From: Paracoccus solventivorans
GTDB taxonomy: Bacteria > Pseudomonadota > Alphaproteobacteria > Rhodobacterales > Rhodobacteraceae
DNA: 64,000 bases
Assembly: GCF_900142875.1 (NCBI RefSeq)
Contig: NZ_FRCK01000001.1
Span: 1 to 64,000 of the forward strand
Direction: 5' to 3'
The notes under the pieces: model-generated
The model's database searches: none
The model's input: the letters and a program-made list of their open reading frames with translations, nothing else
What the model was told of the DNA's origin: nothing
Position numbers and translations under genes: made by a program
Shown: in pieces, positions 1 through 7,423 of the stretch
How positions within the stretch are numbered: position 1 is the first letter of the stretch
Layout of the letters: each line of letters opens with the position of its first letter

Positions 1-23
1 ACGATATCGCTTCTCGTTTTGCT

Positions 24-286
24 TCACAAAGATTTCGCGCCCCAGAAAGCTATAGCGTAAATGTAGTGATCATCACTATCGGTCGCGGCCCGCCATACTG
101 CAACCGTAAGTCGCTGTTATTAAAGACATTTCTCAAGGACGCGCCGGGGCAGCCCCACCATTAGCCCCACCAGAGAACATGACTGGCGCTGACCGATTGC
201 GAGCGACGTTGCGTCGTTTGCCCGCCCGTCCAGCCGCCCGGATCCGCATTTCCCCGCCCCGAGGATTCGCGCCGTCGCCCGTGCAG
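24..286 (-). repeat. Island repeat, copy A (left)
   Basis: This block aligns along its whole length, in the same orientation, with 12324-12573 on the other side of the 12-kb accessory region. The part next to position 50 also matches a third copy near 6135. On the minus strand it contains the end of an 84-codon ORF (120-374) whose C-terminus (QRQSCSLVG) resembles the matching ORF in copy C (QRQLCSLVG). That is followed by a short frame ending at 24 that encodes VWRAATDSDDHYIYAIAF. Copy A is the most diverged of the three. It could be a duplicated gene end, an attachment-site arm or a module boundary; the sequence alone does not decide. Confidence 0.6.
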
Positions 287-398
287 CGACCCCAGCCGAA
301 AGCCCGGCTTCATCCTCTGGCCGTCCTCCCTCAAGGGCGACGTGAACCGCCGGTCCTTGGCGACTGGCGGCCACAACAAGGCCGAGGGCGTTTCTGGT

Positions 399-659
399 TC
401 AGCGCCTGCGCCACGGCACGGTGACAGAGGTTGCCCCCGCTGCGATCTGGGCCTGCACCTCGGGGCGCGCCCGGATCACGTCCAGCGCCTCGGGTTCAAC
501 GTCCTCGGCATCCTCAAACCAGAGGTCGAGCGCTTCCACGGCGGCGCGCTGCACGTCCGCCCAGCCATCGGCAGCGGCGAAGCAGCCGGGAAGATCGAGG
601 AAGGTCAGGCCGAGGGCGCTGCCCTCGTCCTTATGCACAATCGCGGTGTAGCATCGCAT
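399..659 (-). CDS. HicB-like antitoxin domain protein, orphan
   Basis: The 86-aa product has the HicB N-terminal fold signature: YTAIVHKDEGSALGLTF, then DLPGCFAAAD, then a helix AAVEALDLWFEDAED. HicB antitoxins pair with the HicA mRNA interferase and often repress their own operon. No HicA-like ORF lies on either side, so this is an orphan or a phage cargo protein that uses the same fold. The ATG at 659 follows an AG-rich stretch (GGGAAAAGAG) and fits family length. An alternative ATG at 677 overlaps the stop of a possible 20-codon ORF (674-736). The gene sits directly downstream of the tape-measure remnant. Confidence 0.7.
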   Translation of the reverse strand: MRCYTAIVHKDEGSALGLTFLDLPGCFAAADGWADVQRAAVEALDLWFEDAEDVEPEALDVIRARPEVQAQIAAGATSVTVPWRRR

Positions 660-775
660 CTCTTTTCCCACGCTCATGCCACCACCTGCGCCACAAGGTC
701 GGCCTTGAAGGCAGCACGCGGCATGGCGGCAATCATATCTGCATCCGCCGCCGCTGACTACCGCGCCGCCACCCC

Positions 776-1134
776 TCAATCCGTCAGCCCGGACTGCAGC
801 GCCGCGCGCTGTTCCGAAGCGTGCCGCGCCAGCGCCGCCCGAACCGCCGCCTGCACCTCGGCCGGGGTGCCGTTGCCGCCCTCAACCGATAGCGTGCCGA
901 TATGCACGCGGGCGTCGATTGCCTGCGGCTCGCGCACGAGCAGCGGCTCCGGGATGACCAGCGATTGCGCGGACATGGTGCCGGCCTCGACGTCGAAGCC
1001 AGCGCCCGGCGGCGGCGGGATCGCGTGCAAGGCCGGTGCCGCCGGAATGCTGGCGGCCGCTGCGGGCCGGCGCTGGAAACGGTCGGGGCCACCTCGACCG
1101 AGAAGCTTAGCTTCTCCTTGAGATAGTCCGGCGT
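776..1134 (-). pseudogene. C-terminal remnant of phage tape measure protein
   Basis: The frame continues directly past the TGA that ends the upstream tape-measure ORF, reading TPDYLKEKLSFSVEVAPTV. Near 1050 the coding frame shifts, and the remainder (IDARVHIGTLSVEG, then AEVQAAVRAALARHASEQRAAL) looks like the usual C-terminal tail of tape-measure proteins. Restoring one base near 1050 and changing the TGA to a sense codon would give one continuous protein ending at 776. Either the gene is decaying or the sequence has local errors. Confidence 0.6.
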
Positions 1135-2751
1135 TCAGCCGGTGATCTTCGCGACGAGGCCATCCACGGCCCCGCTCACCCAATTGGACAGCGCGGACCA
1201 TCCCGCCTTGATGCCTTCCCAGATCCCCACCACGAAAGCGCGGCCGGCGTCATACCACGCCGACACCTTCGCCATCAGCATGTCGACCAAATCGCCCACC
1301 AGCCCGTTTACGGTGTCGACGCAGGTGCCGATGACCGATGCGAACCCCCGGTCCAGCGAGAGAAGCAGTTCCCGGCCGACTTCCAGAAGGGAAATGCCGG
1401 TGAAATACTCGAAGACCGCGTCGATGCCGCGCACGATATGCACGACCGGGTTGAACTCAAGCAGCAGCGCCGCGACACCCTGCATGAACCCCTCATCAAA
1501 GGCGACGGTGACGCGGCCCCAGAGGCCGGACCAATAGGCAAGGAACTCGTCCCAGCGCTGCCAGAGGACATAGGCCGATGCCGCCACGGCCGCCACGGAA
1601 GCCAGAAACCAGCCGAACGGGGTCGCCATGATGACCTTAGCCAGATGACCCAGGCCAAGGGACAGAAGGCCGATGCTGGATAGCAGAGGGCCGCTGACAT
1701 AGAGCGCCAGCAGCGCAAGCGCGGCGACGGCGGGGCCGCCGATGTAGTCGATGACGGGGCGGATATTTTCATAGAACCGCGAGAATCCCTCAACAAGCGA
1801 GGCGAAGCGCTGACGCAACTCCGAGGCGGGATCGAGAATGGCACGAATTGCGCGCGTAATCCCGTCGACCACCCGCTCGATACGGGTGCGGATAAGCTCG
1901 CGGTTCGCATCAACCCATTCGGTTATCGTATCGACGGCCTGCTGGAACACGGGGATCAGGCCGGCACCGATGCGCAAGCGCATTCCCTCGAAACGCTTCA
2001 TCAGCCCCGACCACGCCGTGTCCAGATCGGCGGCGGCCGCGACCACGTCATCGCCGAGGACGATTCCCAACTTCCGGGCCTCGACACGCAGGCCCCAGAT
2101 TTCTTCTGCGCTCATGCCGGCCATCTTCACGAAATCGGCCCCGGCGCTGCCCCCGAAAATATCGTTGAGAACCCGCATCTGCGATTGCTGGTCGAGCTTG
2201 GAGGTTTGCTCGATAATCTCGCCGAGAAGGGCGGCAGGATCTTCCATCCGCTGTTTCAGGATGGACGCCGAATATCCCAGCCGCTTGAAGGCATCCGCAG
2301 CGGGTCCCTTGCCGGTGCGGATGAATTGCCCGGCCCGAAGGTTGAGTTCCCGGAACCCGTCCGTAAGCGTATTCAGTTCGACGCCGCGCGTGCTGGCGGC
2401 ATGCTTGAGTTCTTGTAGCGCCTCGGCCGAGACGCCGGCGCGCCGGGAAAGGCCGTCCAATTCCACGCTAAGCGTGGTCGTCTGTCGCACAAGGGCGGCG
2501 GTGACGGCGAGCAGCCCGCCGCTGTCGAGACCGATTGCGGCGGTGAGACGGCCCAGCCGCGAGGTGGTGCGCTTGAAGCCTTCGCCAACGGCCCGGATCT
2601 CGCGTCCGAGATTGCGGGCGCTGCGCGCGATGCGGTCGAGTCCGATGCGTTGCGAAAGCCGGGTGAATGCGGCCTGAATGCGCTTGATGCCGGCCGTGAC
2701 GTTGTCGACCAGCGTCAGCTTGACCTGCGCGACAGCAGCTACTGTTGCCAT
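1135..2751 (-). CDS. Phage tail tape measure protein (main part)
   Basis: The 538-aa product starts with a helical segment (VKLTLVDNVTAGIKRIQAAF), followed by the tape-measure-type region around LSRRAGVSAEALQELKHAAS and SAGADFVKMAGMSAEE. The middle holds hydrophobic segments (AVAALALLALYVSG, FGWFLASVAAVAASAYV). Such proteins set tail length and help DNA ejection in long-tailed phages. It is short for the family and ends in a TGA where the family normally continues; the continuation is still readable downstream. Its start overlaps the end of the duplicated HTH gene, as expected for a compact phage operon. The protein class is fairly secure; whether it works is doubtful. Confidence 0.8.
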   Translation of the reverse strand: MATVAAVAQVKLTLVDNVTAGIKRIQAAFTRLSQRIGLDRIARSARNLGREIRAVGEGFKRTTSRLGRLTAAIGLDSGGLLAVTAALVRQTTTLSVELDGLSRRAGVSAEALQELKHAASTRGVELNTLTDGFRELNLRAGQFIRTGKGPAADAFKRLGYSASILKQRMEDPAALLGEIIEQTSKLDQQSQMRVLNDIFGGSAGADFVKMAGMSAEEIWGLRVEARKLGIVLGDDVVAAAADLDTAWSGLMKRFEGMRLRIGAGLIPVFQQAVDTITEWVDANRELIRTRIERVVDGITRAIRAILDPASELRQRFASLVEGFSRFYENIRPVIDYIGGPAVAALALLALYVSGPLLSSIGLLSLGLGHLAKVIMATPFGWFLASVAAVAASAYVLWQRWDEFLAYWSGLWGRVTVAFDEGFMQGVAALLLEFNPVVHIVRGIDAVFEYFTGISLLEVGRELLLSLDRGFASVIGTCVDTVNGLVGDLVDMLMAKVSAWYDAGRAFVVGIWEGIKAGWSALSNWVSGAVDGLVAKITG

Positions 2752-3209
2752 GTTTTTGCCCTCCTAAGTATGATCTCAAAGCCCAGCGCCTGCGCCAGTG
2801 CCACGAGGTTCGCCAGCGCCGGGGACTGCCGACCCGCTCGCCACGAATATGCGGCCTTCGCGCTGATCCCGGACTTCACCTCAAGATCGAAGACGGTCAG
2901 GCCCGCCCGATCTTTTTCCGCGAATAATGCTGCCATGGCCCCACGCTGGTCGGTGAGGCTGATTTCCCGGGGGCCGGCCCCGCTCGCCCGCGGGGTCTGG
3001 ACGAGGAACACGTCGAAGCCGAGCGCCGAGGCGAAGGACACGAGGTTGCGGATCGATGGCGAGGCATCACCCCGCAGCCAGTATTGGGCGGAATTGATCG
3101 CGACCCTACCCCGCTTTCGCAGCGATTCGGGCCGGACGCCGAGGCGGTCGCGTTCCGCGAATAGCAGGGCCATGGCCGCACGCTGGTCGGACAGGTTGAT
3201 TTCACTCAT
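2739..3209 (-). CDS. Protein with two tandem HTH-like repeats, phage-associated
   Basis: The 156-aa protein is an internal duplication. Residues about 4-70 (NLSDQRAAMALLFAERDR ... NLVSFASALGFDVFL) and 82-150 (SLTDQRGAMAALFAEKDR ... NLVALAQALGFEIIL) align along their full length with conserved spacing. Each half resembles an XRE-type helix-turn-helix (for example SGISAKAAYSWRAGRQSPAL). It overlaps the small-terminase stop by 4 nt and the tape-measure start by 13 nt, so it is translated within the phage operon. A repressor normally sits apart from structural genes, so a DNA-binding role in packaging or late regulation is possible. No specific function is recognised. Confidence 0.65.
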   Translation of the reverse strand: MSEINLSDQRAAMALLFAERDRLGVRPESLRKRGRVAINSAQYWLRGDASPSIRNLVSFASALGFDVFLVQTPRASGAGPREISLTDQRGAMAALFAEKDRAGLTVFDLEVKSGISAKAAYSWRAGRQSPALANLVALAQALGFEIILRRAKTWQQ

Positions 3210-3742
3210 TCGCTATCGCCCATGACCGGCTCGGTCGGCTTGTGGTAAGGTGCCGGCACCGCCAGACCTTCCAGCAGCATTTCCCGCATGCGCGCGTCGA
3301 GCACCGCCATCAGGCGAGCGGGGTCGATTTCCAACTCTGCGGCCATGCTGCCGCCGTATCGGTTCGCAAAGTTCAGCATCAGGTCGCGCAGCGCCCGCCC
3401 GAATGCCCGGACCGCCCGGCGCGCTTCCTCGCGGTCCACGGTCTCCCTGCGGGCTTTCCGTGCGTTCTGCTCGGCGATATCGGCCTGCGCCAGCGTCAGG
3501 CGGATGCGGGCGTCGTTGAGGTCCACCGGCGGCCGGGCCGCGCTGCGCCCCTCGTCGGCGCGCGAGTTGATATTGGCACGGACCCACGCGAGGGCATCGG
3601 CAACCTTTACGTGGCGGCCGTCAGCGGTCAGCGGCAGGCCCTTGCCGACCAGTTTGGTGATGTAGCTTGGACTGACCCCAAGCCGCTTTGCGAACGCCGA
3701 TTTGCTTTCGGCCTCGGCGGTTGCGTTTTTCTCAACACCCAC
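3206..3742 (-). CDS. Phage terminase small subunit, Nu1-like
   Basis: The 178-aa protein has an N-terminal winged-helix segment (SAFAKRLGVSPSYITKLVGK, then DGRHVKVADALAWVRAN). A long charged helix follows (DARIRLTLAQADIAEQNARK) and then a C-terminal region. This is the layout of Nu1-type terminase small subunits, which recognise phage DNA and recruit the large ATPase/nuclease for packaging. No large terminase or portal gene follows: the next genes downstream are the duplicated HTH protein and the tape measure. The 447 bases before it, back to the capsid gene, have no convincing ORF. Confidence 0.7.
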   Translation of the reverse strand: MGVEKNATAEAESKSAFAKRLGVSPSYITKLVGKGLPLTADGRHVKVADALAWVRANINSRADEGRSAARPPVDLNDARIRLTLAQADIAEQNARKARRETVDREEARRAVRAFGRALRDLMLNFANRYGGSMAAELEIDPARLMAVLDARMREMLLEGLAVPAPYHKPTEPVMGDSE

Positions 3743-4189
3743 GGCATTTCACCTTTTCACCTAATCTGGAAAATCTGCGGCTAGCGAAATCTTGCGCGGC
3801 CGCGTCCCCCGCATCCCCACCCCTTCCCGGAGGACCCGTCGCCTTAAAGTTGCGGCGCTGTCGCGCGCTGGGCGGGCCGTGGGCGGCGACCTGCGTTTCG
3901 CGCACCTCAACCACGACGCGCACGAGGTCGGCCCCTCCTGCCTCGCCTCACGGGCTGGCCGGAGCATCTGGCCGCCTTGGGGCCGGGGGTTCGTTGTGCC
4001 GGGGAAGATTTGCGGCGTCATAGGGGGCTTCCGAGAGGGCTGCGATTGGTGGCCGGCGGGCAAAGGGGCAAGCCCGCCGGCCTATGGGGACGGGCCTCGC
4101 TAAACCGCCCCCATATTTCTGCGATGCGAGGAAGCACCGCCTGCGGCCCCGCCCCCTCTCTCAAGAGGGCCGGGGGCCTGATTTCTGCC
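3743..4189. other. Phage-region gap with a perfect 11-bp inverted repeat
   Basis: No reading frame here has recognisable protein character; the open frames are Pro/Arg-rich GC shadows. The clear feature is a perfect inverted repeat, GGCCGGCGGGC at 4051-4061 with GCCCGCCGGCC at 4072-4082, separated by 10 nt. Neither side has a T-run, so it does not look like an intrinsic terminator. It could be a protein or packaging site, or the scar of a deletion between the capsid and terminase genes. Confidence 0.45.
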
Positions 4190-5259
4190 CTAAATAGTGA
4201 GCATCAAAAGCATTTCGGGGCGGGTGGCGATAAACAGCGGGTAGCTGTAGACCTCGGGCCGGATCCAGTGGTCGCGCTGGGTGTCACGGATCAGCATGGA
4301 ATAAAGCGGCAGGCCGATGGTGTTGGCGGACTCGAAGCCTTCGCCCGGAGCGAACGCCCGCTGAAAAGCCCCGGGGACTCCGACCGGGAAGACCCGGGCT
4401 TCGGCGCTCCTGATGCCCAGCGCAGATTTCGTGCCGTGGGCCGCTGCATCCGAGAAGCTATCGACACCGCGATAGTTGATGAACACGATCCCGCCAAGCG
4501 CAAGCGCAGGGGTCGAGCCGAGCAGGCTTTCATCCTCGCTGCCCGCACCCCGAAGGCCCGGTTGAGAAGCTGGGCATCAGCGGTGTTCAGGAAGGTTTCC
4601 CGAACGCTCTTATGGCCGGTCAGGGAATCAAAGAATTCATCGCCGCACAACGCCATCCCATAGGAATCAGCGTTCCAATTGCCGGCGCTTTTCTGGATGA
4701 GCGTTCTCAAAACCGCGCGGGCCTTGATCTCGACCACAATCGCGGGATCGTCCAGATCCATGGAAATTGCGGCCGGTTTCGCGATGCCCCATTCATCAAA
4801 CCAGTCGTAAATAACGCTGCCGTCAGCATCGTAAACCACGCCCTGCACCGCCCCGAGCATCATGTTTTCCCACGTCAGTTCCACGTCCGAGACGAGGTTG
4901 CGGGCGTAGCGACCCATATAGGCGATCATTTGCTCAAGCTCCGATTCCTCGCCGAAGGCACGAAGATTCTGGATTTCCGAGGCTTGCAGGGTATGGCCCT
5001 TCGCGATCCGGGTGGTTTCGAAGCTGCGCAGATTCCTGCGGTCACGCTCGCCTTCCCAGGGCGGCGTCCCCCGAAGCGAGGTCGGAATTATGGAAAGGGT
5101 GTTGCCCCGGCGTTCGATGCTGACAGAGGTTGTCGCGGTGGGGATATCCTCAAACAGGCCCAGCGAGCCGAGCAGGTCGGGCTTGAACTCGTAATCCTCA
5201 AGCGCCTCGGTCATGGTGACGGCGGAAAAGGCGTCGTCGTTGAAAATGTCCATGTGCAT
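4190..5259 (-). pseudogene. Phage major capsid protein E-like, frameshifted
   Basis: The N-terminal part (FNDDAFSAVTMTEALED, then LLGSLGLFEDIPTATTSVSIE, and later GDEFFDSLTGHKSVRETF) is typical of lambda gpE-type capsid proteins, which form the head shell. The first frame runs from 5259 to 4291, but family character is lost after LLNRAFGVRAA near 4540. It resumes in the next frame as DESLLGSTPALALGGIVFINYRGVDSF and runs to the stop at 4190. Adding one base near 4540 gives one protein of about 356 aa, close to family length. No slippery heptamer is present, so programmed frameshifting is unlikely. Confidence 0.75.
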
Positions 5260-5269
5260 GGTGTGATCC

Positions 5270-5644
5270 TTACAGGCGGTCGGCCGGGTGACGGCCGGCG
5301 AAGGGATTGCGGTCGGACAGCGCCTTACGCCAAGCCTTGGCTACGGCGCTTTTGGGGGCGGGCTTGGCGTCCTCGGAGGTGATTGCCCGCCGCCATGCCT
5401 TGGCAACGGCCGGCTTTGTCATCGCGCGGCGCGCGCCGGGTTCCCTGCTGCTGGGGGCGGTGGCGGGGCTGGACCAACCCAGCCCGGCGACCGCTGCCTT
5501 GGCCTCGGCGCGGGAAACGCCGGCCGCTTCGGCGAATCCAAGAGCCGCACGCGCCCATTCCGCCGCCCCGGTGCTATCGCCCTCGTCGGCGAGGCGTCGA
5601 GCGCTGGCGACCGCGTTGTTGTAACGGCGTTGGTGCAGGCTCAT
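5270..5644 (-). CDS. Hypothetical phage protein with a duplicated C-terminal motif
   Basis: The 124-aa product lies 10 nt upstream of the capsid gene, where phages often encode a scaffold or decoration protein. The N-terminal half is helical and Ala-rich (RRYNNAVASARRLADEGD). The C-terminal half contains the motif AVAKAWRRAIT and then AVAKAWRKALSD, about 20 residues apart. Its ATG overlaps the stop of the preceding short frame (TGATG), which suggests translational coupling. I do not recognise a family. Confidence 0.5.
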   Translation of the reverse strand: MSLHQRRYNNAVASARRLADEGDSTGAAEWARAALGFAEAAGVSRAEAKAAVAGLGWSSPATAPSSREPGARRAMTKPAVAKAWRRAITSEDAKPAPKSAVAKAWRKALSDRNPFAGRHPADRL

Positions 5645-5739
5645 CAGACTTCCTCCAATTCCAGAAGCCAGATCGCCGGATCCGCATCCTTGCGCCGCAG
5701 GGCTTCTATGCCGGCGACCTCGGCGTCACGGATCCCCAC
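5644..5739 (-). CDS. Very short phage ORF, possibly a truncated gene
   Basis: A 31-codon frame with a GTG start (VGIRDAEVAGIEALRRKDAD, ending WLLELEEV) ends in a TGA that overlaps the ATG of the next gene. The composition looks like real protein, resembling the end of small phage head or tail genes. An in-frame stop lies just upstream, so it is either a very small gene or the 3' end of one whose front was lost at the adjacent low-complexity tract. Confidence 0.35.
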   Translation of the reverse strand: MGIRDAEVAGIEALRRKDADPAIWLLELEEV

Positions 5740-5764
5740 CTCAAATGCCCCGATCCTGCCGCGC

Positions 5765-5890
5765 CGCTTTCAACCTTTCCCCACCCCCACCCCCTAAAGG
5801 GGGCGGGGTGGTGGTGGGGAAGATTTCAGGGTCTGAATTCTTCCCCACTTCCCCCACCTTTCCCCACCTCGTTTTTCAAGGTGGGGAAGC
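5765..5890. repeat. TTCCCCAC-rich tract with hairpins
   Basis: This non-coding tract repeats TTCCCCAC-like units (near 5776, 5841, 5849 and 5860). It contains at least two strong inverted repeats, C-run against G-run around 5780-5810 and TTCCCCACCT at 5860-5869 with its exact complement at 5879-5888. The second hairpin covers the stop codon of the ATPase remnant. It separates that remnant from the capsid genes and may be a recombination scar, a structured transcript end or a protein-binding array. Confidence 0.5.
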
Positions 5891-6064
5891 CCATTCCCCG
5901 ACCTCGATAATCGGCGTTTCGCGCCCCTTGTTCGCGTCTTGAATGCGCTCAACGATCAGCGCGCCGGAACGAATCCAAGCCTTGAGAAGCGTCTTGATCC
6001 GGGTCTTTCCGGCGGGATCATCGGAGGCGATGCCGCGTTGGCCCGGAGGCGAACGCGCTTCCAC
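5876..6064 (-). pseudogene. C-terminal fragment of a phage replication ATPase (RepA-like)
   Basis: The 62 residues contain KTRIKTLLKAWIRSGALIVE followed by a basic linker and IIEVGEWA. This resembles the winged-helix C-terminus of RepA-like AAA proteins encoded by phages and satellites. The ATPase domain with its Walker motifs is absent, because an in-frame stop lies a few codons upstream near 6105. It is best read as a leftover 3' end. The family link rests on a short motif. Confidence 0.5.
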
Positions 6065-6095
6065 ATTGCGCTGTAGAGAGCCGGAGGGCCGCTAT

Positions 6096-6123
6096 GAAAA
6101 AGCCCCGGCGCAGAAGCGCCGGG
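6096..6123 (-). terminator. Rho-independent terminator downstream of repeat B
   Basis: Read on the minus strand, an 8-bp GC stem (CCCGGCGC, loop TTCT, GCGCCGGG) is followed by GCTTTTT. It lies 12 nt beyond the stop of the short repeat-B ORF. This suggests that the ORF, or the transcript from the defence operon to its right, ends here. Confidence 0.75.
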
Positions 6124-6134
6124 ACCGCATTTCA

Positions 6135-6246
6135 TTAGCCATTTAGGAGGGGTATAGCGTAGGTGTAGTTCTCCGTTTCGTCGGCTTCGGCCCGCCATAA
6201 CCGCCGATTGCCCTCTATGGCGCGATATTGCCGCCGATTGCCGCAT
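6135..6246 (-). repeat. Island repeat, copy B (middle)
   Basis: This copy has the minus-strand short ORF ending ...LWRAEADETENYTYAIPLLNG. Its 15-residue core, WRAEADETENYTYAI, is identical to copy C although the DNA differs at two positions, both silent (GAC/GAT and ACG/ACA). Upstream the frame passes through a small repeat (GNRRQYRAI, GNRRLWRAE) built on CCGCCGATTGCC units. The upstream half seen in copies A and C is missing. It lies almost exactly midway between A and C. Confidence 0.6.
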
Positions 6247-6337
6247 TTCACCGGGTGAGATAGCAATCCGCCGATTCTACGCTACAGCCCTAGAATTCAT
6301 GGCCACATCATATCGGATTGAGGGCGGAGCCACTCCG

Positions 6338-7423
6338 TCAAACCTCTGGATGATCGTCGGACGTAGTGCTGGTAGCCATTCTGACCGGCTCCGGTGACTG
6401 GTGCTGATCTCGCAAATGAACTGCGGTCTGGTCAATGCTTGGATAGACGGTCGTGGCGTTGATATTGATGCGGTCGAGCTGGTTGAGAATGTGCGCCTTA
6501 TTCTTGATCGTCACCCGGCTGATCTCGATGCCGTCCTGTCCTGCATCGGGCAACGCGGCTTCGTGGCCGAACAGCAGGAAGGCTCCGGACTGCGATTTGA
6601 TCCGGGTATTCGTGCGCTTCGCCTTTACGCAGATGATAGAGCCCAGGTCGTCAGGAACGATCCGTCCCTCGAAAAAACCCTTCTCGGACTTGATGTGGTG
6701 GAGCAGCTTGCCGGCGACATCCGTTGCGTTGAAAGCGTCTTGGTCGAGGCTGAGGTCTATGTCGTTCTTCTGCGCATAGGTCAGATTTGAGAGGTTGGAT
6801 AGGCAACTGACGGTGTCAGAATCATAGTATTTCACGCCGTCCGACGCGACTTGGAAGACGATGACCTCGCCGTCGATGCCGAGTTGATCTGGCTTGCACG
6901 AGCAGGCAAAGAATAGTGCTACCAGCGGATTTCCGGAAACGTCGAGCAGCCGCGTAGGCAGGCCGTAATGTTGCATGCGCACGAGGCGGTCGAAGCAATA
7001 ATCATCGCCGTGGAACTCATCGTGATGGGCGATCAGCAGCTCTTTGCAGAGGCGATCCTCGCTGGGCATGAACTGCCAGTCACCATTATCCCATTTGCGC
7101 AGCAGAGACGGGGTCAACTCATAGCGCGCGTCACTGTGTCCCCTGAAGAATGTCTCAGTCCCCACCTTCGCCGGCGAGCTGTAGAGAAGCTCAAGACCGC
7201 TCCACGCTGTCGGCGTTGCCAAGAATCTTTTTGTCGCGAGGCGGCGGTTGGACTGCGGCGGCGGCGTCGGCAGGAGCATGCGCGGCCGCGATAACTTGGG
7301 CAAGATCGGGCTTCGCTTCAGCCAGCCGGTTAAGTATTTCACTAGCATCACCTTCACGGACGGCCCAATGGGTTCGATAGAGTTGAAACTTATCCGCGCC
7401 AAACACCGTGCGAGCTGCCTCAA
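6338..7423 (-). CDS. FRG-domain protein
   Basis: The recognisable part starts with ETFFRGHSDARYELTPSLLR, which contains the F-R-G triad that names the domain. It continues with LVRMQHYGLPTRLLDVSGNPLVALFFAC, the second FRG signature. FRG domains are found in phage-defence and uncharacterised accessory proteins; their activity is not settled. The reading frame is open from 7423, but the first 77 codons overlap the 184-aa gene out of frame and look unlike protein, so that start is doubtful. A GTG near 7168 would begin at VGTETFFRG. The gene is the last of the minus-strand operon and its GC is lower than the chromosome. Confidence 0.75.
   Translation of the reverse strand: MRQLARCLARISFNSIEPIGPSVKVMLVKYLTGWLKRSPILPKLSRPRMLLPTPPPQSNRRLATKRFLATPTAWSGLELLYSSPAKVGTETFFRGHSDARYELTPSLLRKWDNGDWQFMPSEDRLCKELLIAHHDEFHGDDYCFDRLVRMQHYGLPTRLLDVSGNPLVALFFACSCKPDQLGIDGEVIVFQVASDGVKYYDSDTVSCLSNLSNLTYAQKNDIDLSLDQDAFNATDVAGKLLHHIKSEKGFFEGRIVPDDLGSIICVKAKRTNTRIKSQSGAFLLFGHEAALPDAGQDGIEISRVTIKNKAHILNQLDRININATTVYPSIDQTAVHLRDQHQSPEPVRMATSTTSDDHPEV

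Noticed and set aside
4051..4082. Rho-independent terminator
   Set aside because: The stem is perfect but neither side has a T-run, so termination by this route is unlikely.
4487..4560. Programmed ribosomal frameshift in the capsid gene
   Set aside because: No slippery heptamer or pseudoknot is visible at the junction, and other genes in the window have similar unplanned breaks.
5765..5890. CRISPR array
   Set aside because: The TTCCCCAC units are short, unevenly spaced and without unique spacers; no cas genes are near.
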